A stretch of DNA of 27,495 bases from Massilia sp. (GCA_003484545.1 DNCF01000114.1:1-27495), one strand, 5' to 3'; positions 1 through 8,027 are shown, counted from the first letter of the stretch. Made by a program: numbers and translations. The notes: generated by a model from the sequence alone, not told the origin.

Positions 1-1
1 G

Positions 2-1636
2 CGCGGCCCGATGTCCTCGCTCTACGGTTCGGATGCGATGGGCGGCGTGGTCAACATCATCACGCGCAAGGTGTCGCGCGAATGGGGCGGCTCGCTCGGC
101 TTCGACACCACGCTGCAGGAACACAGCGAGTCCGGCGACACCTACCAGGCCCAGTTCTACCTCGACGGCCCGATCAAGAGCGACCTGCTCGGTCTGCAGA
201 TCTGGGGCAAGCAGTACAAGCGCGACGAGGATGCGATCCTGGCCGGCTTCACCGGCGCCAAGGACCGCGACCTGACGGCGCGCCTGGCGTTCACGCCGAA
301 TCCCGACCATACGGTGCTGCTGAAAGCGGGCGCCACCGACGTGCGCCGCACCGCTTCGGGCGGCGAGACGCTGGCCGCCAGCGCCGCCAACACCTACAAC
401 AAGCACAAGCGCAACCATTACACGCTCTCGCACGACGGCCACTGGGGCATCGGCCGCTCGGAAATCTCGTTGCAGCGCGAAAGCGCGCAGCGCTGGGCCT
501 ATACACAGGACAATAAGGACAATGCCGGCGCTTTCGTGGCCAACGCGCGCGCACCAAAAATCGAGAACACCGTGTTCGACGCCAAGCTGAAACTGCCGCT
601 GGGCGCGCATTCGCTGGTTGTCGGCGCCCAGTGGAACGAGGCCGAGCTGACCGACCAGAATCCGGGCCGGCGCAACGGCGTCAACGAGCGGTTCAGCGTC
701 ACCCAGAAAGCCCTGTTCGCCGAAGACGAATGGAAGCTGAGCAATACCTTGTCGCTGACCGGCGGCCTGCGCCTGGACGACCACGAAATCTATGGCCAGC
801 AATGGACGCCGCGCGGCTACCTGGTCTGGCACGCGGGCGGCATGGCGACCATCAAGGGCGGCGTCTCGAAGGGTTTCCGGGCACCGGACATCCGCTCCGT
901 TGCCCCGGGCTACGCCTACACCACGGGCGGCGGCAATTGCACCTACGGCCCGAACGGCACCTGTGGCGTGATCATCGGCGACCCCGACCTGAAGGCGGAA
1001 AGCAGCACGAATTATGAGGTCAGCGCCCACCTCGACAACAAGCGCGGCTGGACCGGCAGCGCCACCGTGTTTTATACCGACTTCAAGGACAAGGTCGCGA
1101 ATGCGCTGGTGTATGCCGCCCCGGGCGTACCGGCGCGCTGGGAAGAGGATCCGAACTACCGCCTCTGGTACAGCTACAACATCGACAACGCGACCATCCG
1201 CGGCTTGGAATTGAGCACGCGCTACAAACCGTCGCGCGCTTTTTCCGTCAGCGCCAACTACACCTATACCGACTCGGAGCAGAAGGGCGGCGCCTACGCC
1301 GGCTACGCACTGACCCGCACGCCGAAACATGCGGCGAACCTGCGCGCGGACTGGACGGTCAAACGCGGATTGACCCTGTGGTCGGCGGCGAGTTACCACG
1401 GCAAGGAAATCAACGCGGCGGCGCGCGCCGGGAGCAACGGTACCCTGCTGGCGAACGGCGTGCGCGAGTACGACGACTACACCCTGGTCGATGCCGGTGT
1501 GTCCTACCGCGTCAACCGCAGCGTGACCGTGAATGCCGCCTTGTACAACATCGGCGACAAGCGGCTCGACGACCTGACCTATAACACGGTCGGCGACGGG
1601 CGGCGGGTGTGGCTGGGGGTGAACAACAGTTTTTGA
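2..1636 (+). CDS. TonB-dependent outer-membrane receptor, 5'-truncated (CirA/FepA-like)
   Basis: The gene enters from the left edge; the reading frame is open from base 2, so about 545 C-terminal residues are visible and the signal peptide, TonB box and most of the plug are missing. The visible start carries the classic end of a plug domain (SLYGSDAMGGVVNIITR), followed by a long beta-barrel rich in alternating aromatic and polar strands. It ends in the family-typical segment NIGDKRLDD...GRRVWLGVNNSF with a terminal Phe, the outer-membrane assembly signal. A Cys pair (GGNCTYGPNGTCG, bases about 930-965) probably makes a disulfide in an extracellular loop. Such receptors import ferric siderophores, cobalamin or other scarce ligands using TonB energy. 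The C-terminal style resembles catecholate siderophore receptors, but the ligand cannot be assigned. The ATG at 11 is internal and is not the real start. Confidence 0.9.
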   Translation, partial: RGPMSSLYGSDAMGGVVNIITRKVSREWGGSLGFDTTLQEHSESGDTYQAQFYLDGPIKSDLLGLQIWGKQYKRDEDAILAGFTGAKDRDLTARLAFTPNPDHTVLLKAGATDVRRTASGGETLAASAANTYNKHKRNHYTLSHDGHWGIGRSEISLQRESAQRWAYTQDNKDNAGAFVANARAPKIENTVFDAKLKLPLGAHSLVVGAQWNEAELTDQNPGRRNGVNERFSVTQKALFAEDEWKLSNTLSLTGGLRLDDHEIYGQQWTPRGYLVWHAGGMATIKGGVSKGFRAPDIRSVAPGYAYTTGGGNCTYGPNGTCGVIIGDPDLKAESSTNYEVSAHLDNKRGWTGSATVFYTDFKDKVANALVYAAPGVPARWEEDPNYRLWYSYNIDNATIRGLELSTRYKPSRAFSVSANYTYTDSEQKGGAYAGYALTRTPKHAANLRADWTVKRGLTLWSAASYHGKEINAAARAGSNGTLLANGVREYDDYTLVDAGVSYRVNRSVTVNAALYNIGDKRLDDLTYNTVGDGRRVWLGVNNSF

Positions 1637-1649
1637 TCGTGTTGGTCCT

Positions 1650-1806
1650 TCGTAGGGTGGACCGGGCCGCGATCGGCTCCTGAGTCCACGCGGTTCACCG
1701 CTCGATGATCGGCAATGTGAAACGGAGTGCGACGTGTGCGGCCCTGTCGGGATGCGTGTCGATACGCGACTGTTCGACAGCGTGGGTTCGAGAACCCACC
1801 CTACGA
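1650..1806. repeat. Inverted-repeat-bounded intergenic element (GTAGGGTGG family, copy 1)
   Basis: The ends are a perfect 11-bp inverted repeat, TCGTAGGGTGG at 1650-1660 and CCACCCTACGA at 1796-1806. The same terminal motif bounds the element at 4651-4833. The interior shares short stretches with that copy (a CCACGCG segment followed by ATGATCGG) but has otherwise diverged. It looks like a decayed REP/MITE-like intergenic element. No open reading frame inside is credible. Confidence 0.6.
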
Positions 1807-1865
1807 GACTGATGTGTGCGGGTCCTGCCGGGATATGTTTCGAAGCGCCACCGTTCAACCGCGTG
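1734..1865. repeat. Imperfect direct repeat, two units of about 52 bp
   Basis: Unit A (1734-1784) and unit B (1814-1865) align over their length, both starting GTGTGCGG and ending in GCGTG, with roughly three quarters of positions equal by eye. The spacer contains the right end of the GTAGGGTGG-bounded element. Unit B therefore extends the repeat past the inverted-repeat boundary. Confidence 0.5.
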
Positions 1866-1975
1866 AGCAAGGGAAGTACAAAGCGGAGATGAACCGGCCC
1901 GCCGGCGATTTCCGCCACTGACATAACGATCTGGTAAGCTTTGCCAAATTGAATCGTTTTGCGGAGGAATGTCGG

Positions 1976-3010
1976 ATGGACTTCGATTCGCTGTTCAAGC
2001 TGCCCATCGTCCAGGGACCGATGGCGGGCGGCGCCACGACGCCGGAGCTGGTCGCCGCCGTGTCGAATGCCGGCGCCGTCGGCGCCTTCGCCGGCTCGCT
2101 CCTTTCTCCAAGCGTCATCCGCACCCAGGTCGAGCGCATCCGCAGCCTGACCGACCGTCCTTTCCTGCTTAATTTCTTCGTCCAGAAAACCCCGGCGCCG
2201 GGCGCCGAGGAAGTCGCGCGCGGCGTGGAGCTGCTGCGCCCGGTCTGGGAAAGCCTGGGCTGGTCCGAGCTGCCGCAACCCAAACAATGGTGCGAAGACT
2301 TTGATGCCCAGTTCGAGACTTTGCTGGAGCTGCGCCCGGCCGCGGCCAGCTTTACTTTCGGCATCCTCGACGCGGTCCAGGTCGAGCGCCTGCACGCGGC
2401 CGGCATCCTGGCGATCGGCACCGTCACCACGGTGGAGGAGGCGCGGGCCTGGCAAGCCATCGGGGCGGACGCCGTCATCGCATCCGGCATCGAGGCGGGC
2501 GGTCACCGCGGCACCTTCATCGGGCGCCAGGAAGACGCGACCCTCTCGGCGCGCGAACTGTGGCCGGCGGTCGTGCAAGCCGTTTCGATTCCCGTGATCG
2601 CCGCCGGCGGCATCATGAACGGCGCCGACATCAAGGCCGCGCTGGCGCTGGGCGCCAAAGCCGTGCAGATGGGTACGGCCTTCCTGGTCACCGAGGAATC
2701 GGGCATCCACCCCGCCTATAAACAGCGCCTGATCGACGCCGAAGGCCAGCCGACGCGCCTGACGCGCAGCTTTTCCGGGCGCTACGCGCGCGGCATCGAG
2801 AACCGCTTCATGCGCCAGATGGCGGCGAGCGAGGCCCAGGTGCCGCCTTACCCGATCCAGAATGCGCTGACCGGCAGCATCCGCGCCGCCGCGGCCAAGG
2901 CGGGCGACACCGAACTGATGTCGCTCTGGGCCGGCGCCAATGTGGCGCGGGCGCGGCCGATGCCGGCCGGGCGCCTGGTCGAACTGCTGGTATCCGAATT
3001 GCAGTCCTGA
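1976..3010 (+). CDS. Nitronate monooxygenase (class I, 2-nitropropane dioxygenase family)
   Basis: A 344-residue FMN-dependent TIM-barrel flavoprotein that would oxidise alkyl nitronates such as propionate 3-nitronate to carbonyl compounds plus nitrite or nitrate, probably in detoxification. The N-terminus has the family start PIVQGPMAGG. The phosphate and catalytic region reads GIEAGGHRGTF, with the probable catalytic base His177. The C-terminal FMN-phosphate segment is VIAAGGIMNGADIKAAL followed by GAKAVQMGTAFL. I chose ATG 1976 because GGAGG lies 8 nt upstream; an in-frame TTG at 1949 would add nine residues without a ribosome site. The GMC oxidoreductase begins 13 nt downstream, so the two are very probably co-transcribed. 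The general family is clear; true nitronate activity is inferred, since some relatives act on other substrates. Confidence 0.88.
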   Translation: MDFDSLFKLPIVQGPMAGGATTPELVAAVSNAGAVGAFAGSLLSPSVIRTQVERIRSLTDRPFLLNFFVQKTPAPGAEEVARGVELLRPVWESLGWSELPQPKQWCEDFDAQFETLLELRPAAASFTFGILDAVQVERLHAAGILAIGTVTTVEEARAWQAIGADAVIASGIEAGGHRGTFIGRQEDATLSARELWPAVVQAVSIPVIAAGGIMNGADIKAALALGAKAVQMGTAFLVTEESGIHPAYKQRLIDAEGQPTRLTRSFSGRYARGIENRFMRQMAASEAQVPPYPIQNALTGSIRAAAAKAGDTELMSLWAGANVARARPMPAGRLVELLVSELQS

Positions 3011-3023
3011 GGGGAGCGCCCGC

Positions 3024-4643
3024 GTGGAATCGGCTGGAGAATACGACTACATCATCGTTGGAGCCGGCACTTCCGGCTGCGTCCTGGCGAATCGCCTGAC
3101 CCTTAACAAGGACGTCAACGTCCTCCTCATCGAAGCGGGCGCGCGCGACGACTACCTCTGGATCCACATCCCGGTCGGCTACCTGCACTGCATCGGCAAT
3201 CCGCGCACCGACTGGCTGTTCAACACCGAACCCGACCCGGGCCTGGGCGGCCGTGCGCTGATCTACCCGCGCGGTAAAGTACTGGGTGGCAGCTCCTCGA
3301 TCAACGGCATGATCTACATGCGCGGGCAGAAGGGAGATTACGACCGCTGGGCCGAGGCCTGCGGCGACGATTCCTGGCGCTGGGACCAGGTGCTGCCGCT
3401 ATTTAAAAAGAGCGAAGACCATTACCGTGGCGCCAGCGAATTGCACGGCGCCGGCGGCGAATGGCGTGTCGAAAAACAGCGGCTGTCCTGGCAGATCCTC
3501 GACGCCTTCCGCGACGCCGCCGCCGAAGTCGGCATCGCGAAAGTCGACGATTTCAACACCGGCGATAACGCCGGTTCCTCCTACTTCGAGGTCAACCAGC
3601 GGCGCGGCATCCGCCTGAACACGGCGAAAGCTTTCCTGAAGCCGGCGGCGCAGCGCCCGAATCTGACCATCATGACAGGCTGCCACGTGGAACGTTTGCT
3701 GGTCGAGGAGGGCGAGGGAGGCAAAATCTGCCGTGGCGTACAGTTCAGCGGCGGCGGGCGCATGTTCACGGCGACCGCCCACCGCGAAACCCTGCTGGCG
3801 GCGGGCGCGATCGGCTCGCCCCACATCCTGCAATTGTCCGGCATCGGGCCGGCAGCAAGCCTGCAGCGCCACGGCATCGCGCCGCTGGTGGATGCGCCCG
3901 GCGTCGGCGAAAACCTGCAGGACCACCTGCAACTGCGCATGGTCTACAAGGTCAGCGGCGTGAAAACCCTGAACGAGACCGCCTCGAACTGGTTCGGCAA
4001 GATGAAGATCGGCCTCGAGTATGCGCTGTTCCAGAGCGGGCCGATGTCGATGGCGCCCTCGCAGCTGGGCGTGTTCGCGCGCTCGGGGCCGCACGAGGCG
4101 ACGCCGAACCTGCAATACCACGTGCAGCCGCTGTCGCTGGACAAGTTCGGCGACCCGCTGCACGGTTTTCCGGCATTCACGGCCAGCGTCTGCAACCTGC
4201 GCCCGACCGCGCGCGGCCACGTGCGCATCGCCTCGAACGACAGTTATGCGCCGCCGAAGATCACGCCGAACTACCTGAGCACGAACGAGGACCGGCGCAC
4301 GGCCGCGGCGGCGCTGGCGCTGACGCGCCGCATCGTGTCCGCGCCGTCGCTGGCGAAATACCAGCCGCAGGAATTCAAGCCCGGTCCCCTGTACCAGACC
4401 GAGGAGGAACTGGCCGAAGCGGCGGGCCTGATCGGCACCACGATTTTTCATCCGGTCGGCACCTGCCGCATGGGCAAGAGAAATGATCCGCTGGCGGTGG
4501 TCGACAGCCAGCTGCGCGTGATCGGCGTCGAGCGCCTGCGCGTGGTGGATGCGTCGATCATGCCGTTCATTACGTCCGGGAATACGAATTCGCCGACCTT
4601 GATGATCGCCGAGAAGGCGGCGCAGATGATCGCCGGGCACTGA
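3024..4643 (+). CDS. GMC-family FAD oxidoreductase (alcohol/choline dehydrogenase-like)
   Basis: A 539-residue glucose-methanol-choline oxidoreductase, normal in length for the bacterial choline/alkanol dehydrogenase branch. The N-terminal FAD dinucleotide motif is VGAGTSGC (residues 12-19). GMC signature 1 is RGKVLGGSSSINGMIYMRG and signature 2 is GAIGSPHILQLSGIGP. The C-terminal active site has His476 in HPVGTCRMG and the SGNTNSPTLM motif (Asn520/Asn522). The start is taken as GTG 3024, preceded by GGGGAG at 3011-3016; the frame stays open upstream into the nitronate monooxygenase, but that part is a shadow. It would oxidise a primary alcohol or related substrate, passing electrons to a quinone or cytochrome. 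There is no signal peptide, so it is cytoplasmic or membrane-peripheral. The exact substrate is unknown. Confidence 0.92.
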   Translation: MESAGEYDYIIVGAGTSGCVLANRLTLNKDVNVLLIEAGARDDYLWIHIPVGYLHCIGNPRTDWLFNTEPDPGLGGRALIYPRGKVLGGSSSINGMIYMRGQKGDYDRWAEACGDDSWRWDQVLPLFKKSEDHYRGASELHGAGGEWRVEKQRLSWQILDAFRDAAAEVGIAKVDDFNTGDNAGSSYFEVNQRRGIRLNTAKAFLKPAAQRPNLTIMTGCHVERLLVEEGEGGKICRGVQFSGGGRMFTATAHRETLLAAGAIGSPHILQLSGIGPAASLQRHGIAPLVDAPGVGENLQDHLQLRMVYKVSGVKTLNETASNWFGKMKIGLEYALFQSGPMSMAPSQLGVFARSGPHEATPNLQYHVQPLSLDKFGDPLHGFPAFTASVCNLRPTARGHVRIASNDSYAPPKITPNYLSTNEDRRTAAAALALTRRIVSAPSLAKYQPQEFKPGPLYQTEEELAEAAGLIGTTIFHPVGTCRMGKRNDPLAVVDSQLRVIGVERLRVVDASIMPFITSGNTNSPTLMIAEKAAQMIAGH

Positions 4644-4650
4644 CCGTCAT

Positions 4651-4833
4651 CGTAGGGTGGGCACGCCGTGCCCACGCGTTACGCACGCGTGGTATGGACA
4701 TGATCGGTGATTTGTCGCTCGCGACATTCGAATTGGGACTGAACGGACTTGCGGTGACGTTTGCGGGCGAAGCATTCCTGCCGCAGGTGCAAGGATGAGC
4801 ACGTAACGCGTGGGCACGGGTGCCCACCCTACG
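4651..4833. repeat. Inverted-repeat element with 30-bp arms (GTAGGGTGG family, copy 2; REP-doublet/MITE-like)
   Basis: The left arm (4652-4682) and right arm (4803-4832) are reverse complements over about 30 bp with one inserted base. Each arm is itself a hairpin (GTGGGCAC facing GTGCCCAC). The arms flank about 120 bp of unrelated interior. The outermost bases are GTAGGGTGG and CCACCCTAC, as in the copy at 1650-1806. The arrangement resembles paired REP sequences (BIME) or a small non-autonomous transposable element. No target-site duplication is obvious. Confidence 0.75.
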
Positions 4834-4955
4834 GGTAGCTTTGCCGTCCGTCTTTCCGTCCGCAGGGCGAAACGCCGTGATAGCTCGTGCATTCATGCAC
4901 AATGAGTGGGCAAATCTACCCACCCTGTGCACCCGCGCACAGGGCGTGCGTTGTA

Positions 4956-4984
4956 TTGTGGACCATAACTGTTGTGTGTAATAT
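4956..4984 (+). promoter_or_regulatory. Candidate sigma70 promoter for the liv operon
   Basis: TTGTGG at 4956-4961 and TAATAT at 4979-4984 are separated by 17 bp, an ideal spacing, though both hexamers are imperfect. The hairpin at 4923-4944 lies directly upstream and could be a regulator site. livG starts 69 bp after the -10 element. Confidence 0.4.
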
Positions 4985-5053
4985 CTGCCAATAAACCTAC
5001 GCAGATAGGGTTTCAGTTCTCGAGCAGTACGTGTTAAACGTTCCGGAGACACA

Positions 5054-5827
5054 ATGGCAGAAGTCATTCTTGAAACAAAGCGCCTCACCAAGGAGTTCAA
5101 GGGTTTCACTGCCGTCAGCGGCGTCGACCTGCGCGTGCAGCGCGGTCACATCCATGCGCTGATCGGCCCCAACGGTGCGGGCAAGACCACCTGCTTCAAC
5201 CTGCTCACCAAGTTCCTCGTTCCCTCGTCCGGCCAGATCCTGTTCAATGGCCGCGACATCACGCAGGCGAAACCGGCGCAGATCGCGCGCATGGGCATCA
5301 TCCGTTCGTTCCAGATTTCCGCCGTCTTCCCGCACCTGACCGTGCTGCAGAACGTGCGCATCGGCTTGCAGCGCGGGCTCGGCACCAGCTTTCATTTCTG
5401 GCGCAGCGAACGTTCGCTGAACCAGCTGAACGAGCGCGCCATGGCCCTGCTGGCCGAGGTCGACCTGGAGGGCTTCGCCGACCTGGTGACTGCCGACCTG
5501 CCATACGGCCGCAAGCGCGCGCTCGAGATCGCCACCACGCTGGCGATGGAGCCGGAACTGATGCTGCTCGACGAGCCGACCCAGGGCATGGGCCACGAGG
5601 ACGTGCACCGTGTGACGGCCCTGATCAAGAAAGTGTCCCAGGGCCGCACCATCCTGATGGTCGAGCACAACATGAACGTCGTCTCCGGCATCTGCGACCG
5701 CATCTCGGTGCTGCAGCGCGGCGCCATGCTGGCCGAAGGGACGTATGCCGAGGTATCGAAGAATCCGCAGGTGATGCAGGCCTACATGGGCAGCGCCGAC
5801 GGCGAACTGGAAGGAGCCCACGCATGA
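5054..5827 (+). CDS. livG: Branched-chain amino-acid-type ABC transporter, ATP-binding protein LivG-like
   Basis: A 257-residue ABC ATPase, one of the two nucleotide-binding subunits of a Liv/HAAT-type importer on the cytoplasmic face of the inner membrane. Walker A is GPNGAGKTT (residues 38-46). The signature region is LPYGRKRALEIA (from residue 149), a LivG-type variant of LSGGQ. Walker B is LMLLDEP (169-175), followed by a VEHNM switch-histidine segment. The C-terminal YMGSADGEL matches the LivG tail. The start ATG 5054 has GGAGAC a few bases upstream. It overlaps livF by 4 bp (ATGA at 5824-5827), showing translational coupling. Family and role are secure. The transported substrate is not shown by the sequence, because Liv-type systems also carry urea, amides and aromatic acids. 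Confidence 0.92.
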   Translation: MAEVILETKRLTKEFKGFTAVSGVDLRVQRGHIHALIGPNGAGKTTCFNLLTKFLVPSSGQILFNGRDITQAKPAQIARMGIIRSFQISAVFPHLTVLQNVRIGLQRGLGTSFHFWRSERSLNQLNERAMALLAEVDLEGFADLVTADLPYGRKRALEIATTLAMEPELMLLDEPTQGMGHEDVHRVTALIKKVSQGRTILMVEHNMNVVSGICDRISVLQRGAMLAEGTYAEVSKNPQVMQAYMGSADGELEGAHA

Positions 5828-6543
5828 GTCCAGTCGCTACCCCGGCACTCGAGATCCGCAACCTGCAGGCCTGGTACGGCGAATCGCACATCCTGCACGA
5901 CATCGGCTTCACGGTGGCCCAGGGCGAAGTCGTCACCCTGCTGGGCCGCAACGGCGCCGGCCGCACCACCACGCTGCGCGCCATCATGGGCCTGACCGGG
6001 CGCCGCACCGGGTCGATCAAGATCAACGGCGTCGAATCGATCGCGCTGCCCACGCACCGCATCGCCCACCTCGGCGTCGGCTATTGCCCGGAAGAGCGGG
6101 GCATTTTCGCGTCGCTGTCGACCGAGGAAAACCTGCTGCTGCCGCCGGTGCTGCCGAAGGCCGGCAGCGCGATGTCGCTCGACGAGATCTACGAGATGTT
6201 TCCGAACCTGTACGAGCGCCGCCACAGCCAGGGCACGCGCCTGTCCGGCGGCGAGCAGCAGATGCTGGCGGTGGCGCGCATCCTGCGCACCGGCGCGCGC
6301 CTGCTGCTGCTCGACGAGATCTCGGAAGGGCTGGCGCCGGTCATCGTGCAGAGCCTGGCGCGCATGATCACCACGCTCAAGGGCAAGGGCTACACGATCG
6401 TCATGGTCGAACAGAATTTCCGCTTCGCCGCGCCGCTGGCGGACCGGTTTCACGTGGTCGAGCACGGACAGATCGTCGAGACGATCGGCGCCGCCGACCT
6501 CGACGCACGCATGCCGGTGCTGACCGAACTGCTTGGAGTCTAG
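5824..6543 (+). CDS. livF: Branched-chain amino-acid-type ABC transporter, ATP-binding protein LivF-like (Walker A Lys to Arg)
   Basis: A 239-residue ABC ATPase forming the second nucleotide-binding subunit with LivG. The signature LSGGEQQMLAVARIL (from residue 140) and Walker B LLLLDEISEGLAP (Asp164, Glu165) are normal, as is the VMVEQNFRFA switch region. Walker A reads GRNGAGRTT: the invariant Lys is Arg47 (codon CGC at 5962-5964). I recall this Arg variant in some other betaproteobacterial LivF proteins, so it may be a subfamily trait rather than inactivation, but I could not check. The gene is coupled to livG by a 4-bp overlap and is followed 69 bp later by the binding-protein gene. Confidence 0.9.
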   Translation: MSPVATPALEIRNLQAWYGESHILHDIGFTVAQGEVVTLLGRNGAGRTTTLRAIMGLTGRRTGSIKINGVESIALPTHRIAHLGVGYCPEERGIFASLSTEENLLLPPVLPKAGSAMSLDEIYEMFPNLYERRHSQGTRLSGGEQQMLAVARILRTGARLLLLDEISEGLAPVIVQSLARMITTLKGKGYTIVMVEQNFRFAAPLADRFHVVEHGQIVETIGAADLDARMPVLTELLGV

Positions 6544-6553
6544 GCAGACGTTT

Positions 6554-6577
6554 CAACAGACGCTACAGCAACAGACG
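6554..6577 (+). repeat. Short direct repeat CAACAGACG upstream of livK
   Basis: CAACAGACG occurs at 6554-6562 and 6569-6577 (15-bp period), with a further GCAGACG at 6544-6550, in the 69-bp livF-livK gap. It may be a regulator site or chance. The livK Shine-Dalgarno GGAGA follows at 6604-6608. Confidence 0.35.
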
Positions 6578-6612
6578 TTTTTTCACGCTTCACATACAAC
6601 AACGGAGACAAG

Positions 6613-7818
6613 ATGAAACGCACGACCCTCGCCCTCGCCACCGCCGCCGCCTTTGCCGGCTTCGCCCTGCCAGCGTCCGCCCAGATCAGCGGCGACACCA
6701 TCAAGATCGGCATGATCACCGACCTGTCCGGCGTCTATTCCGACGTCGACGGCAACGGCGGCGCCGAAGCCGTGCGCATGGCCATCGCCGACCTGGGCGG
6801 CGCTGTCGCCGGCAAGAAGATCCAGTTCATGGTCGCCGACCACCAGAACAAACCGGACATCGCCGCCTCCAAGGCGCGCGAATGGTTCGACCAGCAGGGC
6901 GTCGACATGCTGATCGGCGGCACCAACTCGGGCGCCAGCCTGGCCATGGCGAAAGTCGCGGCCGAGAAGAAGAAAGTCTTCATCTCGATCGGCGCCGGCA
7001 CCGCGCAGCTGACCAACGAGCAGTGCTCGCCCTACACCGTGCACTACGCCTACGACACCGTGGCGCTGGCGCGCGGCACCGGTTCGGCGGTGCTGAAGCA
7101 GGGCGGCAAGAGCTGGTATTTCCTGACCGCCGACTACGCCTTCGGCCAGTCGCTGGAGAAGGACACCTCGGAGGTCATCAAGAAGAACGGCGGCACCGTG
7201 CTGGGCAGCGTCAAGCATCCGCTGTCGGCCTCGGACTTCTCGTCCTTCCTGCTTCAGGCGCAATCCTCGAAAGCGCAGGTGCTGGGCCTGGCCAACGCCG
7301 GTGGCGACACCATCAACTCGATCAAGGCCGCCAACGAGTTCGGCCTGACCAAGAAGATGAAGATCGCCGGCCTGCTGGTGTTCATCAACGACGTCCACAC
7401 CCTCGGCCTGAACACCACCCAGGGCATGTACCTGACCGACGGCTGGTACTGGGACCAGAATGCCGAGACCCGCGCCTGGTCCAAGCGCTACTTCGCCAAG
7501 ATGAAGAAGCAGCCGTCGATGCTGCAGGCGGCCGACTATTCCGCGACCATGAACTACCTGAACGCGGTCAAGGCCACCGGCACCGACGACTCGACCAAGA
7601 TCATGGAGCACCTGAAGGCGACCAAGATCAACGACATGTTCGCCAAGAACGGCGTGATCCGTCCGGACGGCCGCATGGTCTACGACATGTACCTGATGCA
7701 GGTGAAGACGCCGAAGGAATCGAAGGGACCGTGGGACTACTACAAGGTCGTCGCCACGATCCCGGGCGAGCAGGCGTACACGACCAAGGCCGAGACGAAG
7801 TGCGCGGCGTGGAAGTGA
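6613..7818 (+). CDS. Periplasmic substrate-binding protein of the Liv-type ABC transporter
   Basis: A 401-residue type I periplasmic binding protein (Peripla_BP_6 / leucine-binding fold). It starts with a clear Sec signal peptide of about 23 residues (MKRTTLALATAAAF... ending in PASA before Gln). The mature chain begins DTIKIGMITDLSGVYSD, the standard first strand of the family, and contains the ligand-site region IGGTNSGASLAMA. Two Cys (NEQCSPY and near the C-terminus, TKCAAWK) could form a disulfide. Position inside the liv cluster identifies it as the importer's ligand receptor. Sequence features do not distinguish leucine binding from other small organic acids or amides. ATG 6613 is preceded by GGAGA at good distance. 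Confidence 0.9.
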   Translation: MKRTTLALATAAAFAGFALPASAQISGDTIKIGMITDLSGVYSDVDGNGGAEAVRMAIADLGGAVAGKKIQFMVADHQNKPDIAASKAREWFDQQGVDMLIGGTNSGASLAMAKVAAEKKKVFISIGAGTAQLTNEQCSPYTVHYAYDTVALARGTGSAVLKQGGKSWYFLTADYAFGQSLEKDTSEVIKKNGGTVLGSVKHPLSASDFSSFLLQAQSSKAQVLGLANAGGDTINSIKAANEFGLTKKMKIAGLLVFINDVHTLGLNTTQGMYLTDGWYWDQNAETRAWSKRYFAKMKKQPSMLQAADYSATMNYLNAVKATGTDDSTKIMEHLKATKINDMFAKNGVIRPDGRMVYDMYLMQVKTPKESKGPWDYYKVVATIPGEQAYTTKAETKCAAWK

Positions 7819-7860
7819 TGGGTTGATCCGCGTCCGATATCGACGTCACAGTAGTACAAG

Positions 7861-7941
7861 CGTAGGTTGAACGCGTGGGGTCATCCGGTCCGGTGGACCG
7901 GATGACGCGCCGCCCACGTGTTCGGCGCACGTATGACCTAC
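7861..7941. repeat. Hairpin-bearing intergenic element (possible GTAGG family, copy 3)
   Basis: In the 209-bp livK-livH gap lies an element with GTAGGT at 7862-7867 and ACCTAC at 7936-7941 as ends. Inside is a perfect 12-bp stem with a 3-nt loop (7880-7891 with 7895-7906, core TCATCCGGTCC). A further GAACRCGTGGG segment is shared by both sides in inverted orientation. There is no T-tract after the hairpin, so it is not a standard intrinsic terminator. It could stabilise the livGFK transcript end and lower livHM expression. Confidence 0.55.
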
Positions 7942-8027
7942 CCCGGCGCTTGCCATCCCTCGATCGCCGATTGCCGCACGTTCCACCTTTCACGCATTAC
8001 CGCCTCCCGACTTAACCCCTGGTGCCT

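Larger units (their letters stand above)
1637..1975. other. 339-bp intergenic region with degenerate repeats
   Basis: No convincing gene is present. The region holds an inverted-repeat-bounded element (1650-1806) and an imperfect direct repeat (1734-1865), both listed separately. It ends with the Shine-Dalgarno of the next gene, GGAGG at 1963-1967, 8 nt before the ATG at 1976. No clear intrinsic terminator for the receptor gene and no strong sigma70 promoter were found. Confidence 0.6.
4644..5053. other. 410-bp intergenic region: inverted-repeat element plus livG leader
   Basis: No credible gene. The left half (4651-4833) is a 183-bp inverted-repeat element described separately. The right half contains a GC-rich hairpin (CCCTGTGC 4923-4930 with GCACAGGG 4937-4944) just upstream of a candidate promoter, then an AT-richer leader into livG. 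Confidence 0.6.

Noticed and set aside
2940..3023. Upstream start for the GMC oxidoreductase inside the nitronate monooxygenase gene
   Set aside because: The extra Arg/Trp-rich residues are a shadow of the upstream gene. GTG 3024 has a good ribosome site and places the FAD motif at the usual distance.
6447..6460. GTTTCACGTGGTCG in livF as a fourth parS site
   Set aside because: Only the left half and centre match; the right half-site is lost, and the sequence is explained by coding for FHVV.
7880..7906. Hairpin after livK as an intrinsic terminator
   Set aside because: The stem is strong but no T-tract follows, and the downstream permease genes need transcription through it.
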